Assembly (NCBI GenBank): GCA_036521075.1
Contig: DATDIL010000187.1
Location: 1 to 64,000, forward strand
Direction: 5' to 3'
Length of the DNA: 64,000 nt
Source of the DNA: DAIDKA01 sp036521075
GTDB taxonomy: Bacteria > Pseudomonadota > Gammaproteobacteria > Steroidobacterales > Steroidobacteraceae
This document shows, one piece after another, positions 1-7,494 of the stretch. Within the stretch, counting starts at the first letter, position 1. Each line of letters starts with the position of its first letter. The translations under genes and the position numbers were made by a program. The notes under the pieces were generated by a model, which worked only from the letters and a program-made list of their open reading frames with translations, was not told the origin of the DNA and did no database searches.

Positions 1-245
1 TCCACGTCCTTGCCGTTCTCGAGATAGTGCGCCTTCGGATCCATCGGCAACCCCGCGAGGCTGCCCTTCCCCTGCGCCTCGACATAGGCGGCGGTGAGCC
101 GCTTCAGCTCATCGCGGGTGCAGGTGGGATGATCCTGCAGGGGTGCATAGGGGCTGGGCGGCGGACCCGCGGCGCCTTGCTGTTGCGCAAGAACGGGCGC
201 GGCGGCGCAGGCCAGCAGCACGGCAAAAAGTGCTTTCTTCATCAT
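1..245 (-). CDS. Secreted NTF2/SnoaL-like protein, 3' end cut by window edge
   Basis: This leftward gene starts at position 245 and runs off the window, so only about 81 residues are visible. The start is chosen because a GGGGG Shine-Dalgarno-like run lies just upstream (second ATG at 242). It opens with a typical signal peptide: MMKK, then a hydrophobic alanine/leucine stretch ending near VLAQQQ at about residue 22. The mature part begins with a Cys-containing helix (HPTCTRDELKRL) followed by MDPKAHYLENGKDV. This resembles the N-terminal part of the next gene (LEGWVNNYLEAMKAHN, then FTENG), so the two are probably paralogues with an NTF2-like cone fold. Export to the periplasm is inferred; the substrate is unknown. 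Confidence 0.7.
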   Translation of the reverse strand, partial: MMKKALFAVLLACAAAPVLAQQQGAAGPPPSPYAPLQDHPTCTRDELKRLTAAYVEAQGKGSLAGLPMDPKAHYLENGKDV

Positions 246-284
246 GTCGTTCCCCCCTTGTCTTTTTAATTTCCTACGCGAAGC

Positions 285-1310
285 TCAGCGGACGTCGTGA
301 ATGTCCTCGGACATTGCCTGCTCATAGGTGGACCAGCCCGACGGCGTGCCGAACGGCGCCTTCTGGAACATGGCCTCGATGCGGCGGATCTTGCCCTGCT
401 CAATCTTGAAGAGTTCGCTCATCTGCCACGTCCAATTGATGTTGCGATGATCGAAGAACGCGAAGGCGAAGACGATGCCGCGCTCGCGGTCCACGGCGAC
501 GTAGCGGCGGTCACGAATGCGGCTCACGACACCCTTGAGGCCCTTCTCGAACTGCTCCTTGCAGCCCATGCGTCGGGGCGCGGAGGCGTCCTTGGGTCCG
601 GCCGTGATCATGCCGTTCTCATGGCGCAGGCAATCATCCGTGAACGGGTAATAGCCCTTGCCGTCATTGGGGGCCATGCCCGTGAAATAGTAGTTGGCGG
701 TGCGAATGAGGTCCGCGCGGCTCATCCGCTCGGCCGGCGGGATCACCTCAGCAAAGATCGGGTCCGGCGCACCCATCGCCTCGACCGCCTCGCCGGTCGG
801 CGGGAAGCGCGGGGGCGCCGCCGCGGTGGCCGCGCCGAGCTGCGCATCGGGGCGAATGGAAAGCTGCTCGATCTCGGCGATCTTGCCCTGGCGGATCTTC
901 AGGCGCAGCACGAGGCCGACGATGGTCGGTTTGGCGGGCCCCTGCGCCGAGGCGCGGCCGGCGATCTGCACGGTGCCGAAGAAGGCCACCTGCTGCGTCT
1001 CGATGTCCGGCACGTAGAATTTGTAGTGGCCGATGCCGGTCATGTCGTACCACAGACCTTCGCCGCCCAGGGGGAGGTGAATGCCGTTCTCGGTGAACTT
1101 GACCTCGCGCGCAAACAGCGCCGGATCGACGTTGTGCGCCTTCATGGCTTCCAGATAGTTGTTCACCCAGCCTTCGAGGCAGGCGCGCTGACAGGGATTG
1201 GCCATCGGGTCGGGCGGCGCGGCCGCCGATTGCGCCCATGCCGGTGCGGTCATCAATGCCGCGGCAGCCAGCGCGGCCGCGCCCAAAACGGATCGGGCGA
1301 AATTCTTCAT
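285..1310 (-). CDS. Secreted protein with two NTF2-like (SnoaL-type) domains, function unknown
   Basis: The 341-residue product has a clear signal peptide (MKNFARSV, an Ala/Leu-rich core, cleavage near AWAQS at residues 25-28). Two similar modules follow, at about residues 38-165 and 190-330. Each has a helical start, a FTENG or RHENG segment and a C-terminal strand pair ending in QGKIAEIEQL or QGKIRRIEAM, the layout of tandem NTF2-like folds. The ATG is preceded by AGGGGAACGCC, a good ribosome-binding site. A long open frame on the opposite strand is a high-GC shadow, since only this strand encodes a signal peptide. It lies 39 bases upstream of a related gene and is probably co-transcribed with it. 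No catalytic motif allows a specific enzyme call. Confidence 0.75.
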   Translation of the reverse strand: MKNFARSVLGAAALAAAALMTAPAWAQSAAAPPDPMANPCQRACLEGWVNNYLEAMKAHNVDPALFAREVKFTENGIHLPLGGEGLWYDMTGIGHYKFYVPDIETQQVAFFGTVQIAGRASAQGPAKPTIVGLVLRLKIRQGKIAEIEQLSIRPDAQLGAATAAAPPRFPPTGEAVEAMGAPDPIFAEVIPPAERMSRADLIRTANYYFTGMAPNDGKGYYPFTDDCLRHENGMITAGPKDASAPRRMGCKEQFEKGLKGVVSRIRDRRYVAVDRERGIVFAFAFFDHRNINWTWQMSELFKIEQGKIRRIEAMFQKAPFGTPSGWSTYEQAMSEDIHDVR

Positions 1311-1472
1311 GGCGTTCCCCTGTCTTCGAAACCACGATCGTTCCGGCTTGTTGGTGCGCCGGATCCTGCCTCATAGTAGCAAAGTAGCGCGTCAAACGAT
1401 CCCGCCCGCAATGGCTGGGCAGTTCATTGTCGTTCGATGTCGGATCATTAACGAAAATCACGGCGGTGTGCA

Positions 1473-2840
1473 ATGATGCTTCGTGACTCGCGGCCGCGAC
1501 GAAGGCCCCGACTGACGTTGGGCTTTGGACGGGCAGTAAGTACGGGAATCGCCCGATGGGTCGGCTTGCTGATTCTGGCCGCCTGCACGAATGCACGCGC
1601 ACAGTCCGATAGCCACGGGCCCGGTCTGCAGAAACCCGTAACCCTCAACGATATCCTCAAGATGACTGCCATTGCGCAGCAGACAGGGAACGAACTGACC
1701 GTACTGGATATATTGCGGGATACGGAGAGCCAACTCGGCACCAGCGACCCTCATGCCAGGATAATCATTGCGCAGGTCGCGTCGCACTTCGACGCGGTTG
1801 TAGGCAACTATCGTGAGGCACTGCACGATTTCTCAATCTCGAATGGATCAAAGCATCCGGATTTGACCTCGGATGAGGACTTTCCTTTGCGCGGGTTGCA
1901 GCCGAAACCGGCACTAGCCGTGTTGGATCCGATCGTGAATAAGTCGCAGATTGTAATGATCAATGAGGCGCACCACGTGCCACAGCACCGGGCGTTCGCG
2001 ATACAACTGCTGGGCATTCTTAGGAAAAGAGGATTTCGATATTTCGCAGCAGAAACGCTTTCAGCCGAAGATTCGGGCCTGCAGTCACGCGGCTACCCGG
2101 TCGAGAAGCCTCCAAGCGGCTACTATACCGCGGAGCCGCTCTATGGCGACCTTGTTCGGACAGCACTGCAGCTCGGGTTTCGGGTAATTCCCTATGAGGC
2201 GGCCGCATTCAGGAATTCCGAGGAGCGCGAACAGGGAGAGGCTGCGAATTTAGTGCAAAGAGTGTTCAAGAATGATCCGCGTGCCAAGCTGGTAATCTAT
2301 GCCGGCTTTTCTCACATCAATGAAGGCGGACTGCTGGGGGGCGTAACGCCATTGGCTAAGCGGCTTCGGGATATCACGGGCATCGATCCGCTCACAATCG
2401 ATCAGACGGTTATGAGTGAACAGTATTCGCCGGAATACGAAAATCCGATATATCGGTATCTGATGGCTCACTCGCCGATTTTGGAACCCACCATCTTTGT
2501 GAATGCTCAGGGTGAGCCATGGACATTCCAGCCCGGCGTTCGGGACATAACGCTGTTTCAACCCCGTAGTGTTTATGTGAACGGGCGTCCGCAGTGGCTT
2601 TCCATAGGTGGAACGCGCAAGCCGTACCGTTTGCCTGCTTCGATCTGCGGGCAGGCGAAGCGATGCCTGGCCAAGGCGCGGGCCGTTAATGAGTCCGAAG
2701 ATGCAATTCCAATCGATGAACTGGCAATTGAACCTGAGGGGAACTCGAGAACCTTGATGCTTCCCAATGGAGTGTTTGCCGTAGAGTCGCAAGACGCGCA
2801 AGGCCATCTCGTGAATCGATTGCGCATTGAGCAGCACTAG
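1473..2840 (+). CDS. ChaN-like (Tiki/EreA superfamily) probable lipoprotein
   Basis: The product has 455 residues. An Arg-rich start leads to a hydrophobic stretch with a lipobox, LAAC, at residues 35-38, so it is probably a lipoprotein; ChaN of Campylobacter is one too. From about residue 148 it resembles the ChaN haem-binding/erythromycin-esterase-like fold: a strand followed by INEAHHVPQHR (about 164-174), then YFAAETLS, and later VIYAGFSHINEGG (about 273-285), which carries the second conserved His. The first 140 residues and the last 120 are not recognisable. A role in haem or iron handling is possible from the family only; no haem gene is adjacent. Start ATG at 1473, with a second ATG at 1476. 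Confidence 0.6.
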   Translation: MMLRDSRPRRRPRLTLGFGRAVSTGIARWVGLLILAACTNARAQSDSHGPGLQKPVTLNDILKMTAIAQQTGNELTVLDILRDTESQLGTSDPHARIIIAQVASHFDAVVGNYREALHDFSISNGSKHPDLTSDEDFPLRGLQPKPALAVLDPIVNKSQIVMINEAHHVPQHRAFAIQLLGILRKRGFRYFAAETLSAEDSGLQSRGYPVEKPPSGYYTAEPLYGDLVRTALQLGFRVIPYEAAAFRNSEEREQGEAANLVQRVFKNDPRAKLVIYAGFSHINEGGLLGGVTPLAKRLRDITGIDPLTIDQTVMSEQYSPEYENPIYRYLMAHSPILEPTIFVNAQGEPWTFQPGVRDITLFQPRSVYVNGRPQWLSIGGTRKPYRLPASICGQAKRCLAKARAVNESEDAIPIDELAIEPEGNSRTLMLPNGVFAVESQDAQGHLVNRLRIEQH

Positions 2841-3014
2841 CATTCCGGCGGCGCCACTGACGATCTAGCCTTGGGTCCGGCCGGTGGCCTGCGCATGCTT
2901 GGCGCGCCGCTACGACAGCATTGCGCTCGAGCGCTGTAAGCGATGTCTTAAACACTTTGTCCGCAGCGTCTGTCATGAGGCGGCTTGTTGCCGTGCGATA
3001 AGACTTTTCGCAAC

Positions 3015-3030
3015 GTTGTCGTTGGACAAC
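3015..3030. promoter_or_regulatory. Inverted repeat upstream of TonB receptor, candidate operator
   Basis: GTTGTC-GTTG-GACAAC is a perfect 6-base inverted repeat with a 4-base spacer, centred about 80 bases before the receptor start. An overlapping palindrome, CAACGTTG, sits at its left edge (3011-3018). A further 12-base palindrome, GCGCTCGAGCGC, lies at 2923-2934. The 261-base gap 2841-3101 holds no gene that I can support, so this is where receptor regulation would sit. LacI-family operators of carbohydrate receptors often have a similar TTGTC/GACAA look, but the regulator is not in the window. Confidence 0.3.
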
Positions 3031-3101
3031 TCGGTAATTTGTTCTTTTCTTTGGTGTGCATTCGCTTCTGCGCGGAACACGCAACAGGTGAGGAATACGC
3101 C

Positions 3102-5969
3102 ATGGTGATGAAGCCACGCCGCAATCATGTCCTCCTGACTTCGGCGCTCGTCGGCGGCGCCTTTCTGAAGCTGAGCAATTCCGCCAATGCGGCGGAAGCG
3201 GTCTTCAATTTTGACATTCCGCCTGAGCCGTTGAGCACCGCCCTCACGGACGTGGGCCGGGCGGCCTCCCGACCGGTCATTTACGCGGAAGATCAAGTCA
3301 AGGGCCGCACGACAGCGGGGCTGCACGGAACCTATACGGCAGCCAAAGCCGTGACGGCACTACTGTCAGGAACGCGTCTGCAGCTCGAAACGAGCAGCGC
3401 GGGTGAGCTGACGGTCGAGTCCGCGGGCCTGCAGCACACATCCTTTCAAACGGCTGAACTGGCCGCGCCTGATCCGCAGGCAACGGCCGCCGCGCCGCCG
3501 GCAGGTTCGTCGCCGGATGAAACGGCACCCGACGCAGCCCTGCAGACGGTCGTGGTGACGGGAACGACCACGAAGCGCACGCTGCTGAATTCCTCGGTTG
3601 CCATCACCGCCATCAGCTCTGCTGACCTGGATCAGAAGGCGCCGCGTGGAACCGATGATGTCCTGGAGATGATCCCCGGCATCTTTGTCGAAGGCACCGC
3701 CGGACCGGTGTCCAACAACTACTCCGTGCGCGGACTGCCCGGCGGCGGGCAGGAATTCATCCGCCTCGAAGAGGACGGCATGCCCGCCATCTATGGCGGC
3801 CTCAATGATGACGAGGTGTTCCAGAACGATATCTCGATCGATCACGTGGAAGCCCTCGAAGGCGGCAGCTCGGGCATCCTCACACCGAATGCGGCGGGCG
3901 CTTCGATCAACTTCATCTCACGGGCACTGAACTTCGATACCGGCAGCGGCATCACCAAGCTCGGCGGCACGACCTACGGGGATCGGCGCGCGGACTTCTG
4001 GTATTCGGCGCCCCTCACCACGGGCCTCGCCTTCGCGGTCAGTGGTTACTACGACTCGGACCCGGGAACGCGTGATTCTTCGTTCCGTTACGACACCTGG
4101 CATACGAAGCTGCAGCTCGAGAAGCGCTTTGACAGCGGCGCGACGGTGCAACTGACGGTCAAGCGCTGGGATGAGCACGATCCCTACTACGCCGACCAGC
4201 CCTATGCGTACAACAACGGCCGTATCAGCAGCATTCCCGGACTCGACTCGCAGTTCGGCAGCATCATCGGTCCCGGCTTCGGGAATATCTCCGTGCCGGA
4301 TGCCTGTCCGAACGAATGCTTTCGCACCTTCAGCGAACAGCAGGGCATCCACGCCACGGGCGGCCTGTATCGCATCGACCTGCACGCGCCGATCGGCGAT
4401 TCGGTGACGGTATTTGCCCGGGCGCGCTACACGGACACCGACTGGGATTTCAACGGTGTGTTCGCCGGCAGCGGCACCGGCAACAGCGGCTTGGCCCCGG
4501 CATTGACCTACCTGACGCCGACCCCGGACTCGCCGGTTGCGAGTCTTCTGAGCATGGGCCAGGCGGCCTTCCCGGGCACGACGATGTTCGGCATTCGCAG
4601 CCTCACCACCGGCCAGGTCATTCCTGCATCGGATGTTGCGGCCTTGAATGGCTTGAACGGTAATGGGCTGCTGGAGGAAACCGTTCTGAACCGCCAGCTG
4701 ATCAGGATGCACGATTGGGGCAGCGATTTCGGTACGACCTGGGACAGCGCGTTCGGGGACTCGGAGAACAGTCTCACGCTGGGATCCATGTTGTATTCGA
4801 CCCAGCAGTTCAACGATCAGTCGGGCGTCTCCACCCTCATCAACGATGTGACCAACCAGTCGAACATCTATGACATCGTGGCGCTGAACTCTGCGGGAGG
4901 CGTGCTGGGCTCCCTCAGCAACAACGGACTCATCAGTTATGGCGACTGGGGAAGCGGGATCAGCTCGTACGACCAGAATTCGCAGTCGGTGTACCTGAAC
5001 AACGAATTCACCTGGAACAAGCGCCTGCACGTCGACATCGGCATGCGCTACGAGCATGAACACGAGACGGCCACCTCCGGCGACAGCGCGGTGCAGTCGA
5101 TTCCGTTGGGCATCGGTGGTCTGGCCCAGACCAACCCGAATGCATTCGACGGCACCTACAGCTACTCCTCAGGCCACGAAACGCCTTTCAATTATACGGC
5201 CGGCGTCAACTACACCTTGACGCCGCAACTGTCAGTCTATGGGCGCTTCGAGCGCGCCTACGAAACGCAAGGGCTGAATCCGCATGCGACGGGCCTGACG
5301 CTCTACGAGGCGGGCGTAACCTTTGGCGACTATGGCCTTCTCGGCACGCTGCGCGTATTCCGCACGCAATTCGACAACCAGACCTGGGGCGGTGGTGTCG
5401 ATCCGGCCAACCCGAATCTGAATCTGGGCTTCTTCGGTAACTCGGACACGAACGGAGTCGATCTGGATGCGACATTTCGGCCCGATTTCGAACCCCTGCA
5501 CGCCTTCTCGCTGCGCGCGCAGGCCACCTACCAGGATTCGTCCTTCAACAATGTCTCCACCGGCACGATCAACATCAATAACGTGAATGTCGCCTCGCAG
5601 GCGGACGCCTTCTACGATGGCAAGACCCCCGGTCGCACCCCGAACCTGATGTACACGCTCACGCCGGCGTACGATTTCCCCGGTCAGCGGGGCCAGTTCT
5701 ACGTGCGCTATGAGTACATCGGCCGCATCTTTGCCGACAACGGCGACCAGGTCGTGCTGCCGGCCTACGGCGTGCTGTCGGTGGGCGCGCTCTACAACAT
5801 CACCCCCAACGCCACCGTGAACGTAAGCGTGGACAACACCACCAACGAGCTGGGACTGACCGAAGGCAACCCCCGCCAGGGCTTTACGCAGCAGATCGTT
5901 AACGGGTATTTCTATGGCCGAGGCATAGTGGGTCCCACGGCGTTGGCCTCACTTACAGTCAAGTTCTAG
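3102..5969 (+). CDS. TonB-dependent outer-membrane receptor with N-terminal STN signalling domain
   Basis: Of several in-frame starts I choose ATG 3102: AGGTGAGG lies upstream at good spacing and the product (955 residues) then begins with a proper signal peptide ending near ANAAEAVF. Residues about 28-85 form a secretin/TonB short N-terminal (STN) domain (FDIPPEPLSTALTDVGR), seen in transducing receptors. A plug follows from about residue 140 (TVVVTGTTTKRTLL, then GTDDVLEMIPGIFVEG and YSVRGLPGGG), then a long beta-barrel. The chain ends in LASLTVKF with the expected terminal Phe. It probably imports a glycan or other large ligand using TonB energy. No ECF sigma or FecR-type anti-sigma gene is adjacent, which is unusual for an STN receptor. 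The halogenase follows 19 bases downstream. Confidence 0.92.
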   Translation: MVMKPRRNHVLLTSALVGGAFLKLSNSANAAEAVFNFDIPPEPLSTALTDVGRAASRPVIYAEDQVKGRTTAGLHGTYTAAKAVTALLSGTRLQLETSSAGELTVESAGLQHTSFQTAELAAPDPQATAAAPPAGSSPDETAPDAALQTVVVTGTTTKRTLLNSSVAITAISSADLDQKAPRGTDDVLEMIPGIFVEGTAGPVSNNYSVRGLPGGGQEFIRLEEDGMPAIYGGLNDDEVFQNDISIDHVEALEGGSSGILTPNAAGASINFISRALNFDTGSGITKLGGTTYGDRRADFWYSAPLTTGLAFAVSGYYDSDPGTRDSSFRYDTWHTKLQLEKRFDSGATVQLTVKRWDEHDPYYADQPYAYNNGRISSIPGLDSQFGSIIGPGFGNISVPDACPNECFRTFSEQQGIHATGGLYRIDLHAPIGDSVTVFARARYTDTDWDFNGVFAGSGTGNSGLAPALTYLTPTPDSPVASLLSMGQAAFPGTTMFGIRSLTTGQVIPASDVAALNGLNGNGLLEETVLNRQLIRMHDWGSDFGTTWDSAFGDSENSLTLGSMLYSTQQFNDQSGVSTLINDVTNQSNIYDIVALNSAGGVLGSLSNNGLISYGDWGSGISSYDQNSQSVYLNNEFTWNKRLHVDIGMRYEHEHETATSGDSAVQSIPLGIGGLAQTNPNAFDGTYSYSSGHETPFNYTAGVNYTLTPQLSVYGRFERAYETQGLNPHATGLTLYEAGVTFGDYGLLGTLRVFRTQFDNQTWGGGVDPANPNLNLGFFGNSDTNGVDLDATFRPDFEPLHAFSLRAQATYQDSSFNNVSTGTININNVNVASQADAFYDGKTPGRTPNLMYTLTPAYDFPGQRGQFYVRYEYIGRIFADNGDQVVLPAYGVLSVGALYNITPNATVNVSVDNTTNELGLTEGNPRQGFTQQIVNGYFYGRGIVGPTALASLTVKF

Positions 5970-5988
5970 CAAAGGAGTCCGCCGGGCA

Positions 5989-7494
5989 ATGTCGGACCGG
6001 CGCATCAGGAAGGTGGTCATCCTCGGCGGGGGCACGGCCGGGTGGATGACCGCGGCTGCCCTGGTGAAGGTGAATTCGCCGCCGCAGTTCGACATCACGC
6101 TGATCGAATCGGACGACATCGGCACGATCGGCGTCGGGGAGGCGACGATTCCGACCATTCACTGGTTCAACCGGCTCGTGGATGTGAGCGAAGCCGACCT
6201 GCTGCGTGAAACCAAGGCAACCTTCAAGCTCGGCATCGAACTCACCCATTGGAACGGCACGGGGAGCCGCTACTTTCATCCGTTCGGATTCTTCGGCGGT
6301 CCCAACGACGGGCCGATGTTCTATCATCGTTGGATCAGGTCCAGGCTTGAGGGCGGCAGCGACAGTCACTACGGCTATTCGCTCACGACGCAGGCGGCCC
6401 AGGCAGGCCGGTTCGCGCCGCCCTCGCCCGACCCGAATTCGATATTCGCAACCCTCGGGCATGCCTATCACTTCGATGCCGGCCTCTATGCCGGCCTGTT
6501 GCGCCGCCGCTGCGAGCTGCGCGGCGTGCGGCGCATCGAAGGTAAGGTCACACTGGTCACGCAGGACCCGAACAGCGGTTTCATCACCACGCTGACGACA
6601 CAGCGCGGCGACATTATCGCGGGTGACCTGTTCATCGATTGTTCGGGCATGCGTGCACTGCTCATCGAGGGTACGCTCAAGAGCGGTTTCGAAGACTGGT
6701 CGCACTGGCTGCCGGGCGATCGCGCGCTGGCGGTGGCAAGCGAGGTCGCGCCCGATCCAAGTCCCTTCACGCGCGCGATCGCGCACCCGTGCGGATGGCA
6801 ATGGCGCATCCCGCTGCAGCATCGCACCGGTAACGGCATCGTTTACAGCAGCCGGTTCATGGATGACGCGACCGCGGCCGACACGCTGATGTCGAATCTC
6901 GATGGCGCCGCGCTCGGGTCGCCGCGACTGATCCGCTTCGCGGCAGGCCAGCGCCGAGTGGCGTGGAACAAGAATGTCGTCGCCATCGGACTGTCGGCGG
7001 GTTTCCTCGAGCCGCTGGAGTCGACGAGCATCCATCTCATCCAAAGCGGCATCGCCAAGTTGCTCTCGCTGTTTCCGGCGCGCGACTGTGATCCGAAGAC
7101 CGCGGCCCAGTTCAACCGCATCTTTGCAGCGGACGTCGAGTCCATCCGTGACTTCCTGATCCTGCACTATCATCGCACCGCGGGACGCTCGGAGGCGCTG
7201 TGGCAGTACTGTCAGCACATGGCGGTTCCCGCTGGCCTGGCCTACAAGTCGGACCTCTTCAGGAACACCGGCCGCATCGTGCTGGAGCCGGAGGATCTGT
7301 TCAAGGAGGCGAGCTGGTTCGCGGTCATGATGGGCCAGGGGCTGGAGCCCACGGATTACAATCCGCTTCTGGACAGCATTTCGCGCGAGGAGAACCAGGC
7401 GCACCTGCGACGCATCCGCGGGCAGATCGCCACCGCGTTGATGACGATGCCGCGGCACCGCGACTACATTCAGCAGCGACTCAAAGCCGCGTGA
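5989..7494 (+). CDS. Flavin-dependent tryptophan-halogenase family protein
   Basis: The 501-residue product matches the PrnA-like FAD-dependent halogenases in length and motifs. GGGTAGW (13-19) is the FAD-binding loop. Lys80 in ATFKLGIEL sits where the catalytic lysine of PrnA (Lys79) lies. FLEPLESTSIH corresponds to the conserved FxEPLEST segment, and WQWRIP near residue 270 is the family WxWxIP motif. AAAGGAG lies upstream of the start. These enzymes use FADH2, oxygen and halide to form a halogenated indole or phenol; the substrate here is unknown. Homologues often sit beside TonB receptors in glycan loci of Xanthomonadales and Caulobacter, where their role is unresolved. A partner flavin reductase is not seen nearby. 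The stop is immediately followed by the next gene's ATG. Confidence 0.88.
   Translation: MSDRRIRKVVILGGGTAGWMTAAALVKVNSPPQFDITLIESDDIGTIGVGEATIPTIHWFNRLVDVSEADLLRETKATFKLGIELTHWNGTGSRYFHPFGFFGGPNDGPMFYHRWIRSRLEGGSDSHYGYSLTTQAAQAGRFAPPSPDPNSIFATLGHAYHFDAGLYAGLLRRRCELRGVRRIEGKVTLVTQDPNSGFITTLTTQRGDIIAGDLFIDCSGMRALLIEGTLKSGFEDWSHWLPGDRALAVASEVAPDPSPFTRAIAHPCGWQWRIPLQHRTGNGIVYSSRFMDDATAADTLMSNLDGAALGSPRLIRFAAGQRRVAWNKNVVAIGLSAGFLEPLESTSIHLIQSGIAKLLSLFPARDCDPKTAAQFNRIFAADVESIRDFLILHYHRTAGRSEALWQYCQHMAVPAGLAYKSDLFRNTGRIVLEPEDLFKEASWFAVMMGQGLEPTDYNPLLDSISREENQAHLRRIRGQIATALMTMPRHRDYIQQRLKAA

Noticed and set aside
297..1376. 359-codon rightward frame over the NTF2-like gene
   Set aside because: No signal peptide or domain, whereas the opposite strand encodes a clean signal peptide and repeats.
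2985..3101. 39-codon N-terminal extension of the TonB receptor
   Set aside because: The extension is not signal-like; ATG 3102 has a ribosome-binding site and a proper signal peptide.
2841..3101. Possible small gene or riboswitch before the receptor
   Set aside because: No short frame with a start signal and no cobalamin or other riboswitch core could be recognised.
5959..7458. 499-codon leftward frame over the halogenase
   Set aside because: The halogenase frame carries every family motif; the antisense frame is Arg/Glu-rich noise.
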